Assembly: GCA_965224045.1 (NCBI GenBank)
Contig: CBDCYD010000015.1
Coordinates: forward strand, 868,001-932,000
Source of the DNA: Tectiglobus sp965224045
GTDB lineage: Bacteria; Pseudomonadota; Alphaproteobacteria; Rhizobiales; Hyphomicrobiaceae
Reading direction: 5' to 3'
DNA length: 64,000 bases
This document shows positions 33,546 to 43,333 of this stretch, piece by piece. How positions within the stretch are numbered: the first letter of the stretch is position 1; each line of letters begins with the position of its first letter. The notes under the pieces were generated by a model. It was not told the DNA's origin and did no database searches. It saw nothing but the letters and a program-made list of their open reading frames with translations. A program made the translations under genes and the position numbers.

Positions 33546-36458
33546 CTACTGTCCCAGCCGATCGAGAAGTGCCGGGATGTGGACCTGATCCGCCTTGTAG
33601 TTGCCGGTCAGGGCGTACATTGCGATGTTGATGCCGGTGCGGAAGGCCATTTCGCGCTGACGCTCGCCGCCCGGGACGACCGGGAACAGCGGCAGCATGT
33701 TTTGGTCGAGCGCCCAGGCGGATGCGAAATCGTTGGACGTGATGAGGATGGCGCTTACACCATCGGCCTGACGCGCCTTGCGGTCGGCGGTGATGGTATT
33801 ACCGCCTCCGGCCTCGACCCAAAGCTGTCCGCCGGCCCAGCGACCAGGGAAGTCGCGCAGCAAATAGAACGACTTGGTCAGAACGTGGCCTTGTGGCACG
33901 GGTTCCAGGCGCGGCAGGTCGAGCTTGCCGATCAGGCGATGCAGCGGTGTCTCGACGCTGCGCCCCGTGCGTTGCGTGAAGCCGATCGGCACGCCCTGGC
34001 CGTAATCGCGTGTGTCGAAGATGATCATTCCGCCCTGCTTCATGAAGGCGTCGATCTTGGCCAGCGTCTTGCCGGAAAGTTCACGCTGCGATTCAACGAC
34101 AGGCCAATAGAGGATCGGGAAAAAGGCGATCTCGTCCTTCTCGATGTCAATGCCCATCGGCTCGCCAGGTTCGACGGCGGTGCGCATCGTGAGAACGCGG
34201 GAGAGGCCGGACAGTCCGGCCCGCGAGGTGCCGTCGATGCCGGCGTCGCCGGTCAACACGTAGCCAAAGGTGACCTCGCTGGTGGCGCGCAGAGCACGCG
34301 GGTCAAACTGCGGCGTTGCTGTCGTGGTCGCGCGGTCCTGCGTCACGCGCGGTGCCAACTGTGCCATGACTTCGCCTGCCCTGACTTCGTCCGGCGTGGC
34401 GGCAGCAAGCATGGCCATCGCGATGATCACAGCGCCAGCGCGCGCGGCTGCATCGCGCGACAGCCGTACACCTCCCATCTGTAGCAACAGCACGGCAACG
34501 ACGTCGATGAACAGCAACGCAAGTGCGAGAGCGAGCAGCCAGGGCTTGAGGTCGGTTGACGTCTGTTTGGCATAGGCCAGCACCGTGGCCGATGCCGGCA
34601 GCGAAGGCAGCGGTTTCAGGACGGTCTCGGGGGTTGCGATATTGAGCGCTTTGGGGCGGCCGGCCGGACCGTAATAACCCGGTGGATGCTCGGGCCCGGG
34701 TTTGGTCGTCGCGAAATCGGCGATGGCGATCGGAGCCGCCGTTGGCGGTGGCGGCGTCAGCTGACCGAAGCCGTCGAGAACCTGGACGGGTGCGAGCACA
34801 CTTTGCGACCTGGCAGCCGTAGTCGGGCTGGCGATGGTCGAGGCCTGACTGCCGGCGGATGCACCGCCCTTACCGGATAGTCCGATCGTCGAGACGCGGC
34901 GGAGCATCTCGACGAACAGGCCGGAGAGCGGCAGGTTGGACCACGCCGGGTTTGCCGTGATGTGGAACAGCACGAGGTAGCCCTCGCCGCGCTTGGCGGC
35001 CGTCACCAGCGGCGTGCCGTCCTTGAGGCGCGCCCATACACCGGTCTCGGTATCGAGCCTTGCCGGATCAGCCAACACCTGGCGACGAATGAGGACATCG
35101 GCAGTGGTCTTCAGGCCCGCGAACGGACTTTCCTCGGGGAATTCGGCGAGCGGCTGCGGCGTCGACCAGGATAGTGCGCCTCCGAGCGCGCGGCCGCCGC
35201 TGCGCAGAGGCGTCGGGAGCAGGTCATCGCCGCCTTTTTCCAATCGCGGGCCGGCAAAGCGTACGAGAATGCCGCCCTTTTCAACCCACTTGGCGACGTC
35301 GTCGGCGGTTTGGCCGGCAACGGTGCCGACGTCGGTCATGATCAGCATCGTCGGACGGCGTTTCAGCGTCTCGCTGACACCCGATGCCAGGTTGGCGCCT
35401 TCGTGCTCGACCAGTTCGGCATAGGGTGCAAGCGCGCGACGGACATAATAGAGAGGACCCAACAAAGGTTGGTCGCGTTCTCGCTGGCCGCCGGAAATGA
35501 GGCCAATGCGCGACCAGCGCGACCCTGCATCCAAGAGGCTGACGGCACCTGCAGACCGCTCGCTCAGGACGGCAACGCGGCTGACCTGATTGCGCAATTC
35601 AAGCGGCAGTTCGATCGCCGCCGTCTGTTTTGTGGCGCCCGTCGCGAAGGCGAAGTGCGCCTCGCTCAAACGTTCACCGCGATTGGACAACGCGACGGCC
35701 AGACCCTCCGATGCGCCACCGAACGGTCGCAGGACGGTGACGTTCAGCTTGCCGCCGTCGCTGATGCCGGCGGCAACGGCCAGCGGTGGCGCATCGTTGC
35801 CAACGGCGACGACCGACAGCCCGGCATCGGCCAGCGAGGCCAGGCGATCGATGAATGTCCCGGCGGCGCCATGATCGACGCCGTCACTCAGCCATACGAT
35901 GCCTGCGCCAGTCGTTTGTCCGAGCGCCGCCTTAATCCGGGCCGCCGCCACCGCACGGTCCGGCGGATAGGGCTGTGGCAGCATGGCGGCTGCACGGGTG
36001 CGGGCATCGTTCGGCGTTTCAATACGCGCCGGCTGATTGGCAGGTTCGGCCGTACCAACCAGGATGATGGGGCGGCTCGCGCTTTCGGCGTTCGAAATCA
36101 GAGTGTCCATCATGCGCACGCGTTCAGGCCACTGGGCGGCCGCACTCCAGCCGTTGTCAACGACGATCACGACCGGTCCGGAACCGTTGAGCGCGGCCTT
36201 GCGATCCGGATTGAGGATCGGGTCGGCCAGCGCAAAGATGACGAGCGCAGCGGCCAGCAGGCGGATCAGCATCAGCCACCATGGCGTGCGGTCAGGCGTC
36301 TTTTCCCGGTTCTCGATGCCGACCAGGATGCGCGTCGGCGGAAACTCGATCTGGCGCGGGCGCGGGGGCACAGTGCGCAGCAGCCAATAGATAATCGGCA
36401 GTGCGGCGAGGCCGGTCAGCAGCCACGGGTTCAGAAACGAGAGCGCGCCGATCGTCAT
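33546..36458 (-). CDS. BatA/DUF4159 membrane protein of the MoxR cluster
   Basis: 970 aa. N-terminal BatA-type segment with two membrane helices (SFLNPWLLTGLAALPIIYWL and WWLMLIRLLAAALVIFALAD), a VWA-like region (VVIVVDNGWSAAAQ), a long middle part, another helix (PWLLALALALLFIDVVAVLL), and a C-terminal DUF4159 domain (RATSEVTFGYVLTGDAG to DYGQG). ATG 36458 overlaps the stop of the DUF58 gene (ATGA) and has AGGAGG upstream. The combination is the standard alphaproteobacterial moxR-DUF58-DUF4159 operon. Catalytic role unknown. Confidence 0.87.
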   Translation of the reverse strand: MTIGALSFLNPWLLTGLAALPIIYWLLRTVPPRPRQIEFPPTRILVGIENREKTPDRTPWWLMLIRLLAAALVIFALADPILNPDRKAALNGSGPVVIVVDNGWSAAAQWPERVRMMDTLISNAESASRPIILVGTAEPANQPARIETPNDARTRAAAMLPQPYPPDRAVAAARIKAALGQTTGAGIVWLSDGVDHGAAGTFIDRLASLADAGLSVVAVGNDAPPLAVAAGISDGGKLNVTVLRPFGGASEGLAVALSNRGERLSEAHFAFATGATKQTAAIELPLELRNQVSRVAVLSERSAGAVSLLDAGSRWSRIGLISGGQRERDQPLLGPLYYVRRALAPYAELVEHEGANLASGVSETLKRRPTMLIMTDVGTVAGQTADDVAKWVEKGGILVRFAGPRLEKGGDDLLPTPLRSGGRALGGALSWSTPQPLAEFPEESPFAGLKTTADVLIRRQVLADPARLDTETGVWARLKDGTPLVTAAKRGEGYLVLFHITANPAWSNLPLSGLFVEMLRRVSTIGLSGKGGASAGSQASTIASPTTAARSQSVLAPVQVLDGFGQLTPPPPTAAPIAIADFATTKPGPEHPPGYYGPAGRPKALNIATPETVLKPLPSLPASATVLAYAKQTSTDLKPWLLALALALLFIDVVAVLLLQMGGVRLSRDAAARAGAVIIAMAMLAAATPDEVRAGEVMAQLAPRVTQDRATTTATPQFDPRALRATSEVTFGYVLTGDAGIDGTSRAGLSGLSRVLTMRTAVEPGEPMGIDIEKDEIAFFPILYWPVVESQRELSGKTLAKIDAFMKQGGMIIFDTRDYGQGVPIGFTQRTGRSVETPLHRLIGKLDLPRLEPVPQGHVLTKSFYLLRDFPGRWAGGQLWVEAGGGNTITADRKARQADGVSAILITSNDFASAWALDQNMLPLFPVVPGGERQREMAFRTGINIAMYALTGNYKADQVHIPALLDRLGQ

Positions 36459-37414
36459 GCCACACCTCCTGCGCGGGCAGAAAGCCCGCCGGCGTTCGCA
36501 TCCTGCAAGCGCACGACCAGTTGCAGCAGGGGTTCGGTGGCCGAGCGGTCGGTGTGATGAACCGCACACGACCAGCCAAGGCGGCGCGCCTCATCGAAGA
36601 TCTCTTGCTTATGGGCGGCAAGCTTTTCGATGTATCGATCGCGCAGACTCTCGACGCGGTCGGCTATCCAGCGCTCACCGGCCTCAGGCCCCAGAAACTC
36701 GGCCCGGCCTTCATAGGGCAGCGTCTCTTCAGCCGGATCGAGAACCTGGATTATGTGGCCGCTGACGCCGGAGGCTGCAAGCGTCCTGATGCGCTCGGTC
36801 AGATCCGGAAGCGGATCAAGAAAGTCACCGATCAGGACAACCGCGGAATGGCGGGCGGGGTGCTCCTCCGGCGGCAGGCCGGTGGCAACAACCGGTGAAT
36901 CGACATTGACGGCGAGCGTTTCAGCCAGCCTCGTCGTGGCGCGGCGGCTGGCCGTGGGATTGCTCAAACCCAAGAGCGCGACGCGCTCACCGCCACGCAC
37001 CAGCAACTCCGCCAGCGCCAACAACAGGACTACGGCTCGGTCGCGTTTCGACGTCGCGCCGAGGTCGCTGCGGAAGGCCATCGAACGCGACAGGTCGGCC
37101 CACAGCCAGAACGTGTGTGCCGCCTCCCATTCACGCTCGCGGACGTAGAGATGATCCGAACTTGCCGAGCGCCGCCAATCAATGAGGGTTGCCGCGTCAG
37201 TATTTTCATAAGGCCGGAATTGCCAGAAGGTCTCGCCCGGGCCCGGCCGCCGGCGACCGTGAATGCCATGGGCGACCGTGGTCGAAACGCGCATTGCTTC
37301 GACCAGAAGATCGGGCATGCGGTCAGCAAGCGACTGCGCCTCCGCCTCGCTGGCGAGCATCGCGCTTCGGTCGCTGTCGAGCGAAGTCGTCGGCCTGGAC
37401 CGGACCGGCAGCAT
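36455..37414 (-). CDS. DUF58 domain protein of the MoxR cluster
   Basis: 319 aa. The signature of DUF58 is GETFWQFRPYENTDAATLID followed by WRRSASSDHLYVREREWE; a VWA-like fold follows (FWLWADLSRSMAF, AVVLIGDFLDPLPD). Soluble. A GTG at 37417 directly precedes the ATG; spacing to GGAGTAGGA favours the ATG. It lies ten bases after moxR and overlaps the DUF4159 gene. Likely an adaptor or substrate for the MoxR ATPase. Confidence 0.9.
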   Translation of the reverse strand: MLPVRSRPTTSLDSDRSAMLASEAEAQSLADRMPDLLVEAMRVSTTVAHGIHGRRRPGPGETFWQFRPYENTDAATLIDWRRSASSDHLYVREREWEAAHTFWLWADLSRSMAFRSDLGATSKRDRAVVLLLALAELLVRGGERVALLGLSNPTASRRATTRLAETLAVNVDSPVVATGLPPEEHPARHSAVVLIGDFLDPLPDLTERIRTLAASGVSGHIIQVLDPAEETLPYEGRAEFLGPEAGERWIADRVESLRDRYIEKLAAHKQEIFDEARRLGWSCAVHHTDRSATEPLLQLVVRLQDANAGGLSARAGGVA

Positions 37415-37423
37415 CACGTTGTC

Positions 37424-38425
37424 CTACTCCACTGTCGCGGCAAGCCGATTGATGATCGCGGCAATGCTTTCGCCTTCGGCGCGGGCGGCGAAGGTGAGGG
37501 CCATGCGGTGCTTGAGGACCGGCCCAGCCAAAGCGATGACGTCTTCGACGGATGGTGCGAGACGGCCCTCGAGCAGGGCCTTGGCGCGGACCGCCAGCAT
37601 CAATGCCTGACTGGCGCGCGGGCCCGGACCCCAGGCAACGAGATGATTGATATCCTCCGCTGCACCATCGCCCGGGCGCGCGGCGCGCACCAAAGAAAGA
37701 ATGGCTTCGACCACCTTGTCGGGCACCGGCATCACCCGAACGAGGCGCTGTATCGCGATCAGGTCAGGCCCGGAGAGCAAGGCGTCGAGTTCGTTCTGCC
37801 GGGTGCCCGTCGTCTCGTAGAGCATGCGGCGTTCGGCCGACAGATCCGGATAATCGACATCGATCTGCAGCAGAAAGCGGTCGAGTTGAGCCTCCGGCAG
37901 CGGGTAGGTGCCTTCCTGCTCGAGCGGGTTTTGCGTTGCTAGCACATGGAAGGGCGTCGGTACGTCATGGCGGGCGCCGGCCACGGTGACATGGTGCTCC
38001 TGCATGGCCTGGAGCAGCGCGGACTGCGTTTTCGGGCTGGCACGGTTGATTTCATCGGCCATCAGAAGCTGAGTGAAGATCGGGCCGCGAATGAAGCGGA
38101 ACTCGCGCTGTGCGCCGCCGTGTACCTCTTCGAGGACTTCGGAACCGATGATGTCGGACGGCATCAGGTCCGGGGTAAACTGAATGCGCTTGGCGTCGAG
38201 ACCAAGGACGCGGCCCAACGTTTCGACCAGCAAGGTCTTTGCGAGGCCCGGAACACCGATCAGCAACGCGTGGCCGCCCGACAGCAACGTGATGAGAGTG
38301 TGCTGGATGACTTCGTCCTGGCCGAAAATCACTTCGCCGGCGGCCCCGTGCACGCGCTTCATGCGTTCGCCCGCCGATTCGATCCGGGCTACGACATCGG
38401 TGTCAGTTTCGGTCATCGTTGTCAT
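37424..38425 (-). CDS. MoxR-family AAA+ ATPase
   Basis: 333 aa. Walker A is LLIGVPGLAKTLLVETLGRV, Walker B is LLMADEINRASPKTQSALLQ, sensor 1 is HVLATQNPLEQEGTYPLPEA; all expected AAA+ residues are present. MoxR ATPases act as chaperones for maturation of protein complexes together with VWA proteins, here the DUF58 and following genes. First gene of the operon, divergent from DUF1285; the region 38426-38646 should hold both promoters. Two possible ATGs (38425, 38416). Confidence 0.94.
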   Translation of the reverse strand: MTTMTETDTDVVARIESAGERMKRVHGAAGEVIFGQDEVIQHTLITLLSGGHALLIGVPGLAKTLLVETLGRVLGLDAKRIQFTPDLMPSDIIGSEVLEEVHGGAQREFRFIRGPIFTQLLMADEINRASPKTQSALLQAMQEHHVTVAGARHDVPTPFHVLATQNPLEQEGTYPLPEAQLDRFLLQIDVDYPDLSAERRMLYETTGTRQNELDALLSGPDLIAIQRLVRVMPVPDKVVEAILSLVRAARPGDGAAEDINHLVAWGPGPRASQALMLAVRAKALLEGRLAPSVEDVIALAGPVLKHRMALTFAARAEGESIAAIINRLAATVE

Positions 38426-38646
38426 GATCGGTTTCTTGGCCTGTTCTTCGTTCGCCTGGCGCCCATAGGCAGGGCGAGAGTGTTGTCTCGAAAGTGGTCA
38501 CAATATGAAGCCATGGAGAGCGGGTCCAGGGCGGTTTCCAACGCGTAGTTAGGAGCATGTCTGTTCGCCATCACGCGGAAAGCGAACATACCTCCCTACG
38601 CAGGGTTTTGCTTGCCCGATCTTAGTGGCCCGATCTCCGCGGATAA

Positions 38647-39240
38647 ATGAAGGATACACGCAGTATGGTGGGCGGCGCCGGAGAAGACAATCGTATCCGC
38701 GGCCTTGCGGAACTTCTGGCAGCGCAGGAGCAGAATGCGCCGCCGCCTGTCGACACGTGGAATCCACCCTACCGCGGGGATATCGGCCTCGCGATCAGGG
38801 CCGATGGTACTTGGCTTTACCGAAATAGCCCGATACTGCGGCCGGCGTTGGTGCGCCTCTTTTCGCGGGTTTTGCGGTGCGACGAGGACGGTCGTCACTA
38901 TCTCGTTACTCCGGTTGAAATGGTCGATGTCGCAGTGAGCGATGCACCGTTCCTAGCCGTCGAGATGGAGGTTGAACGCTCCGGTTGCGCCCGGCAGCTG
39001 ATCTTCCGGACCAACGTCGACGACATCGTCAAGTGCGGGCCAGATCATCCGCTTCGGTTCGTCGCTGAGCCGGCCACCGGCGGCCTCAAGCCCTATCTGC
39101 ACGTGCGCGGTCGCCTCGAGGCGCTGGTCAGCCGCGCGCTCACCTACGACCTGATCGAGCTTGCCGAACCGGATGGTGCGGAGACTGACGCACTGTTCAT
39201 CTCGAGTGCAGGCGCCCGGTTCCCGGTGACAGCCGGATGA
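38647..39240 (+). CDS. DUF1285 family protein
   Basis: 197 aa, soluble. The family signature is NPPYRGDIGLAIRADGTWLY followed by PALVRLFSRVLRCDEDGRHY and LVTPVEMVDVAV. No enzymatic residues are known. In related genomes this gene normally starts an operon running into nudix and cca; here those genes are about 12 kb away, and the next gene downstream is unrelated. Divergent from moxR. Confidence 0.9.
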   Translation: MKDTRSMVGGAGEDNRIRGLAELLAAQEQNAPPPVDTWNPPYRGDIGLAIRADGTWLYRNSPILRPALVRLFSRVLRCDEDGRHYLVTPVEMVDVAVSDAPFLAVEMEVERSGCARQLIFRTNVDDIVKCGPDHPLRFVAEPATGGLKPYLHVRGRLEALVSRALTYDLIELAEPDGAETDALFISSAGARFPVTAG

Positions 39241-39495
39241 GGTCTTGCGCTTTGGCCAGATCCGCGTGAACTCACATGTCAAGCAGCGTGGCGGCACCGT
39301 CAAATTCCCGGTTGACAGCGGGTCAGTCCGATGCAAACTGAATTGTGTGTTGAACGTTTTGTGCTCACGAAATTGGGTCTCGCCCTTATTTGGCTATTTG
39401 AGCTGCTTTGCCCCAACAACCCATTAGTCGCGGGAGGGCCGGTTCGACTGTAAATGGCGGATTCGCTTAGTGATTTTTTTTAGAGGGTTATGTTC

Positions 39496-39798
39496 ATGCG
39501 ATCATTCTGGAACACTGAGTCTACAATTAATCACCTCACGCTTCTTCTTCTTGCTGCAACCGTCAGCCTTGGAGTGGCTCTCGCGGCCCGCGATGCCCGT
39601 GCGTCTTGCCTTAAGAAGCCGGTTGATCCCGACTGCTGCGACCTCAAAGAAGTTCCCGAGGAGTTTGCCGCACAAATGAAGATCACGCCGCAGGGCAAGT
39701 TTTTGGATCCGAACGGCCAACTTCTCGGAAGCGACAGCAAGGAAACAATGCTCGTTCTACCTGGAGGAGCAAAAATACTCATCCCTCGACAAAACTGA
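39496..39798 (+). CDS. Small secreted protein upstream of membrane patatin
   Basis: 100 aa. A signal peptide (HLTLLLLAATVSLGVALAAR, cleavage after about residue 31 at DARASC) precedes a short mature part with three cysteines (CLKKPVDPDCCDLKEV) that may form a disulfide. ATG 39496 has GAGGG eight bases before it; the first ATG at 39490 is too close. It ends 42 bases before the patatin gene on the same strand, so the two are likely co-transcribed. Not recognised. Confidence 0.66.
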   Translation: MRSFWNTESTINHLTLLLLAATVSLGVALAARDARASCLKKPVDPDCCDLKEVPEEFAAQMKITPQGKFLDPNGQLLGSDSKETMLVLPGGAKILIPRQN

Positions 39799-39840
39799 TA
39801 CCAAACCAGCCGCAATCAACAACATATCCGACGGCCGCTG

Positions 39841-42312
39841 ATGTGGATTTCGTATCAAGACCTGCTCGATGCTTACGCCGGTGTCGAGCCGTATCTGGTT
39901 CCGGCCGTCCTGATCCTCGCCGCCATCTTCGTCGTCACGCTATTCAGTTTCCTGCGCAATACCGCGTATTTGGTTCGAATATTCTCATTGCCGATTGCGA
40001 TCACGGTATTTGCATCTGCCACGCTCAGTGTCCCCGATCAGACACTGGAATTGTATCGGCTGCTGCACAACAACGTCACCGGCGTCGGCTTTTTCGTGGC
40101 GAGCGTGCGCGAGCCGGCTCAAGAGATCGGGGCAGCTCTTCTCAGCCTGCTCATGATCTCCGTTGTCATTGCCTTTACCGCTCGCATCATCGAGATCGCC
40201 CGACGTTCCGAGTATGCAAGCCAGCCTGACAACTGGAGATCGGTTTATGCGGTCATGCCGATCTATCTTGGTGCGACGCCGCTGGTTTCAGCAGCAATCG
40301 GGCTTTGGCGGGCCGGCAACTACGATGAAGCGGTCCTGCGGAGCGATGTCGTCGAAAAGGTGCGCGCCTTCGGCGACAAGAATTATGCCGCCGACTTGAA
40401 GACGCTCCTGACGTGGGCCGGTGATTGGTCGACGAATTTCGGAATTGCGTCCGGCGTGATGCTGGCGCTGGCAGTGTTGTTCATTGTTGTCGGCCGGTAC
40501 ATTTACAAGAATCACGACATCGGCACCTGGATCTACGAGCTTACACAGTTCCGGTTGGCTCTTATTGTGCCGGCAGCGCTCATTCTTCTCATCATCTTGC
40601 TTGTCTGGCGCCATCCGGTGCCGTTTGGGTCGGCGCTCGGCACGTTTTTGGTATTCGCCATTTTCGTCAGTTGCCTCGCGATTATGACGACGCTTCTGTT
40701 TGTCTGGTCGCGCAGGCTTGATTTTCCTATCATTCCTGCGCTGATTGCCGCTGCCGTCGTGTTTTCGGTTTTGGACCTCAACGACAATCACCACATCCGG
40801 TGGATAAAGACAGCCTCCAGCAGCGGTGAGGCCTCGCGTTCCAATTCGGCGACATCCGCGCCGCGCCAAATCCCTTTGGATGATGCGTTTCTCGCTTGGT
40901 ACGAGAACAGACCAGACAAACCGGCTGCCGGGTCGGATGCCAGGTATCCGGTCTACATCCTCGCAGCCCAAGGTGGAGGAATTTACGCTGCTACGCAGTC
41001 GTTAATGTTCCTCGTGAAGATGCAGTCGGCGTGTCGGAAGTTCACCGAGCATCTCTTTGCAATCAGTTCGGTCTCCGGCGGCAGCATTGGCGCTGCGTTC
41101 TACTCGGCCCTCGTCGACCAGTATGAGTTTGGTGATGAGGCGTGCCCGACCATCGAGGAGCGCACGAAGCCTAGCAAAGCCACGTGGCACGTCTTTGACG
41201 TGGCACGGGATCTCATGCTGGTGGATTACCTGTCACCGCTCGTAGCTTCGCTTCTGTTTCCTGATTTTGCCCAAAGGTTCCTACCAGTGGAGCTGCCAGC
41301 GTTGTCGCGGGCGCGGGCGCTCGAAGCGACGCTGGAAAAGGCATGGGAAAGTAAGGCGGGGCCCTTCGGCGCCGGCAAGTCTGGCGATGGCGCCGCAATG
41401 GACAGCGTGAATCCGCTCAAAGCCGGCCTCCTCGGTTCGTGGTCTGCCAAAGGAAACAGGCCGCTCATTTTCTTCAACACGACAGAAGCCGGCACCGGAC
41501 GGCGTCGGCTTATTTCACCGGTAACCTACCTGGCACCCAAGACCAGCGACGTACGGTTCATGCCGCTCAATGCCAACAGGGATGTGCGGCTTAGTACTGC
41601 GGCCGTGGTGAGTGCGCGTTTCCCGTGGGTTACGCCTGCGGGATGGTTTCGGGAGCAAGCGAAAGGAGCAGGACAGCCGAAGTACCGGCTCGTGGACGGC
41701 GGATATTTCGACAATTCGGGGATCACGACGGCTTTGGAAATCATCGAGCGATTGCAGGCCGTTGCGGAGCGGAAGGACCTTCCCGTTGACTTTTTTCTGC
41801 TCGCTACAACCTCGGGAGACTTCACGAAACGATCGTTTTACGGCCTGGGCGAAGCCTTCGAGCCAGTCCGCTCGCTGTTGAATTCGAGAACGGCGAGGCG
41901 CTTCAATACGATTGAGTGGGCGAAGCAGCGGCTGGGCTCCACCACAGTCGCGGTGCCTGCAAACAGCCAACAGGTTTCCAAGATCGAGATCAGGCGATTT
42001 CAGAGCGTCGAACTCGATAACTTTCTGAGCCCCTTGCCGCTTGGCTGGCGTCTAGCCTTTCCGTCCGTCTATCAAATCGACCGCCGGACGGGGCTGATGA
42101 AAAACTGCGATGTGACACCGTCATTTACACAGGGCTCCCAAATAGCCGCCTTCTCGACTGCCGATTGTGTCAAGCTGCTCGTCTATCACCAATTACGTGG
42201 AGACGACTTGGGTCAAGCGTATCTGGATGCCAAAGCGCGCCTGAGAAAACGCCAGGACGAGTCGAAAGAGGATTTGGAGGCGACGAAGGGCGAGAAGAAA
42301 TCCGCACAGTGA
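39841..42312 (+). CDS. Polytopic membrane protein with C-terminal patatin-like phospholipase domain
   Basis: 823 aa. Residues 1-315 carry about eight membrane helices (for example PYLVPAVLILAAIFVVTLF, FRLALIVPAALILLIILLVW, IIPALIAAAVVFSVLDL). After a Ser/Ala linker comes a patatin-like acyl hydrolase: oxyanion loop LAAQGGGIYAATQS (378-380), nucleophile S412 in SSVSGGSIGAAF, and the catalytic aspartate D619 in RLVDGGYFDNSG. The domain order (large membrane module first) is unusual for patatins. It would cleave acyl chains at the inner membrane. The unit with the preceding small secreted protein has no homologue I can name. Codon use is less biased than its neighbours. Confidence 0.85.
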   Translation: MWISYQDLLDAYAGVEPYLVPAVLILAAIFVVTLFSFLRNTAYLVRIFSLPIAITVFASATLSVPDQTLELYRLLHNNVTGVGFFVASVREPAQEIGAALLSLLMISVVIAFTARIIEIARRSEYASQPDNWRSVYAVMPIYLGATPLVSAAIGLWRAGNYDEAVLRSDVVEKVRAFGDKNYAADLKTLLTWAGDWSTNFGIASGVMLALAVLFIVVGRYIYKNHDIGTWIYELTQFRLALIVPAALILLIILLVWRHPVPFGSALGTFLVFAIFVSCLAIMTTLLFVWSRRLDFPIIPALIAAAVVFSVLDLNDNHHIRWIKTASSSGEASRSNSATSAPRQIPLDDAFLAWYENRPDKPAAGSDARYPVYILAAQGGGIYAATQSLMFLVKMQSACRKFTEHLFAISSVSGGSIGAAFYSALVDQYEFGDEACPTIEERTKPSKATWHVFDVARDLMLVDYLSPLVASLLFPDFAQRFLPVELPALSRARALEATLEKAWESKAGPFGAGKSGDGAAMDSVNPLKAGLLGSWSAKGNRPLIFFNTTEAGTGRRRLISPVTYLAPKTSDVRFMPLNANRDVRLSTAAVVSARFPWVTPAGWFREQAKGAGQPKYRLVDGGYFDNSGITTALEIIERLQAVAERKDLPVDFFLLATTSGDFTKRSFYGLGEAFEPVRSLLNSRTARRFNTIEWAKQRLGSTTVAVPANSQQVSKIEIRRFQSVELDNFLSPLPLGWRLAFPSVYQIDRRTGLMKNCDVTPSFTQGSQIAAFSTADCVKLLVYHQLRGDDLGQAYLDAKARLRKRQDESKEDLEATKGEKKSAQ

Positions 42313-42377
42313 GACGCACGTCCGACATGTTGATTGGCAACGTCACTCGAACGACCGTCTCGAGCCGGCTTGCCGCC

Positions 42378-43319
42378 TCACCCAGCGGCGCGATCGTAGA
42401 CCAGTGAGGCCATCGCGAAGTCGCCGAGGGCGTGGCCGCGGAAGATGAAGGCCGTTCGCTCGGTCGGCGTCCGGCGACCCGGGATGATACCACGCACCAG
42501 ACCGGCAAGGTCACCTGCGACAAGCTCCGGGCGGACCAGTTTCTTCGACATCGCGCGCTCCTGTGCGAGATCGTCAATCACGATGCTATCGAAGGTATTC
42601 AAGCCCTGCGGATGCCATGGCTCGGCAAGATCAGTAAGGGCGGCAAAAGCGCCTTCTCCAATCCAGGCCGCGTCAAGAAACGGGGCCATCGCCGGATCGC
42701 GCGTCACGGACGATACAATGAGGTCGGCCTCGGCCAGAGCATCGCGCGGTGCTGCAGCCACCCTTGCCGCCAAGCCCAGGCCTGCCGCCGTTTGGCAAAG
42801 GCGATCGACGTTGGCACGGCCGCGGCCACAGGCGACAACCGTGGTCAGCGGAAAGAGGTCGGCGAACGCTGCAAGGTGATGGCGGGCCTGCTCGCCGCAC
42901 CCGATGAATGCGATCGTGCCCGCCTCCTTGCGCGCCAGGCGGCGGGCCGCCGTTGCGCTCAGGGCTGCGGTGCGCACCGCGGTCACCCAGTTGCCGTCCA
43001 TCGTTAACAGAGCTAGCCCGGTCTCGGCATCCTGAACCGTGATGATCGCATTCATGAGGGGCAGGCCGTCAGCCGGATTGCGCGGGTTCAGCACGAGCGA
43101 CTTGACGACCAGGATCGGCGGGTCCGTGGCGGCTGCCATGGTATTCATGACGTAGCGACCGTCCGGGGTCTCGAAGGTTGCTTTCGGCGCCGCCCACACG
43201 CGTCCGGCAGCCTGGCTCTCGATCAGTGCTTCGATGCGCGAGACGACATCGCGAACCGGGATCGCCAGAGCCGCCAAGCGCTCGGCATCGAGGTGCTTGA
43301 TGGGCTCGCGCGCCGGCAT
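42378..43319 (-). CDS. Ornithine cyclodeaminase/mu-crystallin family protein
   Basis: 313 aa NAD(P)-binding enzyme. Rossmann motif TIAFIGCGEQARHHLAAFA; N-terminal part with GRYVMNTMAAATDPPILVVK (substrate pocket) and NWVTAVRTAALSATAARRLA (conserved arginine), then FAALTDLAEPWHPQGLN. Members include ornithine cyclodeaminase, alanine dehydrogenase and ketimine reductase; which one cannot be told. The gene lies 14 bases after pyk on the same strand. Converges with the patatin gene. Confidence 0.86.
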   Translation of the reverse strand: MPAREPIKHLDAERLAALAIPVRDVVSRIEALIESQAAGRVWAAPKATFETPDGRYVMNTMAAATDPPILVVKSLVLNPRNPADGLPLMNAIITVQDAETGLALLTMDGNWVTAVRTAALSATAARRLARKEAGTIAFIGCGEQARHHLAAFADLFPLTTVVACGRGRANVDRLCQTAAGLGLAARVAAAPRDALAEADLIVSSVTRDPAMAPFLDAAWIGEGAFAALTDLAEPWHPQGLNTFDSIVIDDLAQERAMSKKLVRPELVAGDLAGLVRGIIPGRRTPTERTAFIFRGHALGDFAMASLVYDRAAG

Positions 43320-43333
43320 GACCTGTTCTCCCA

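Noticed and set aside
35310..36557. 415-codon open frame antisense to the DUF4159 gene
   Set aside because: Composition typical of a shadow; no start signal.
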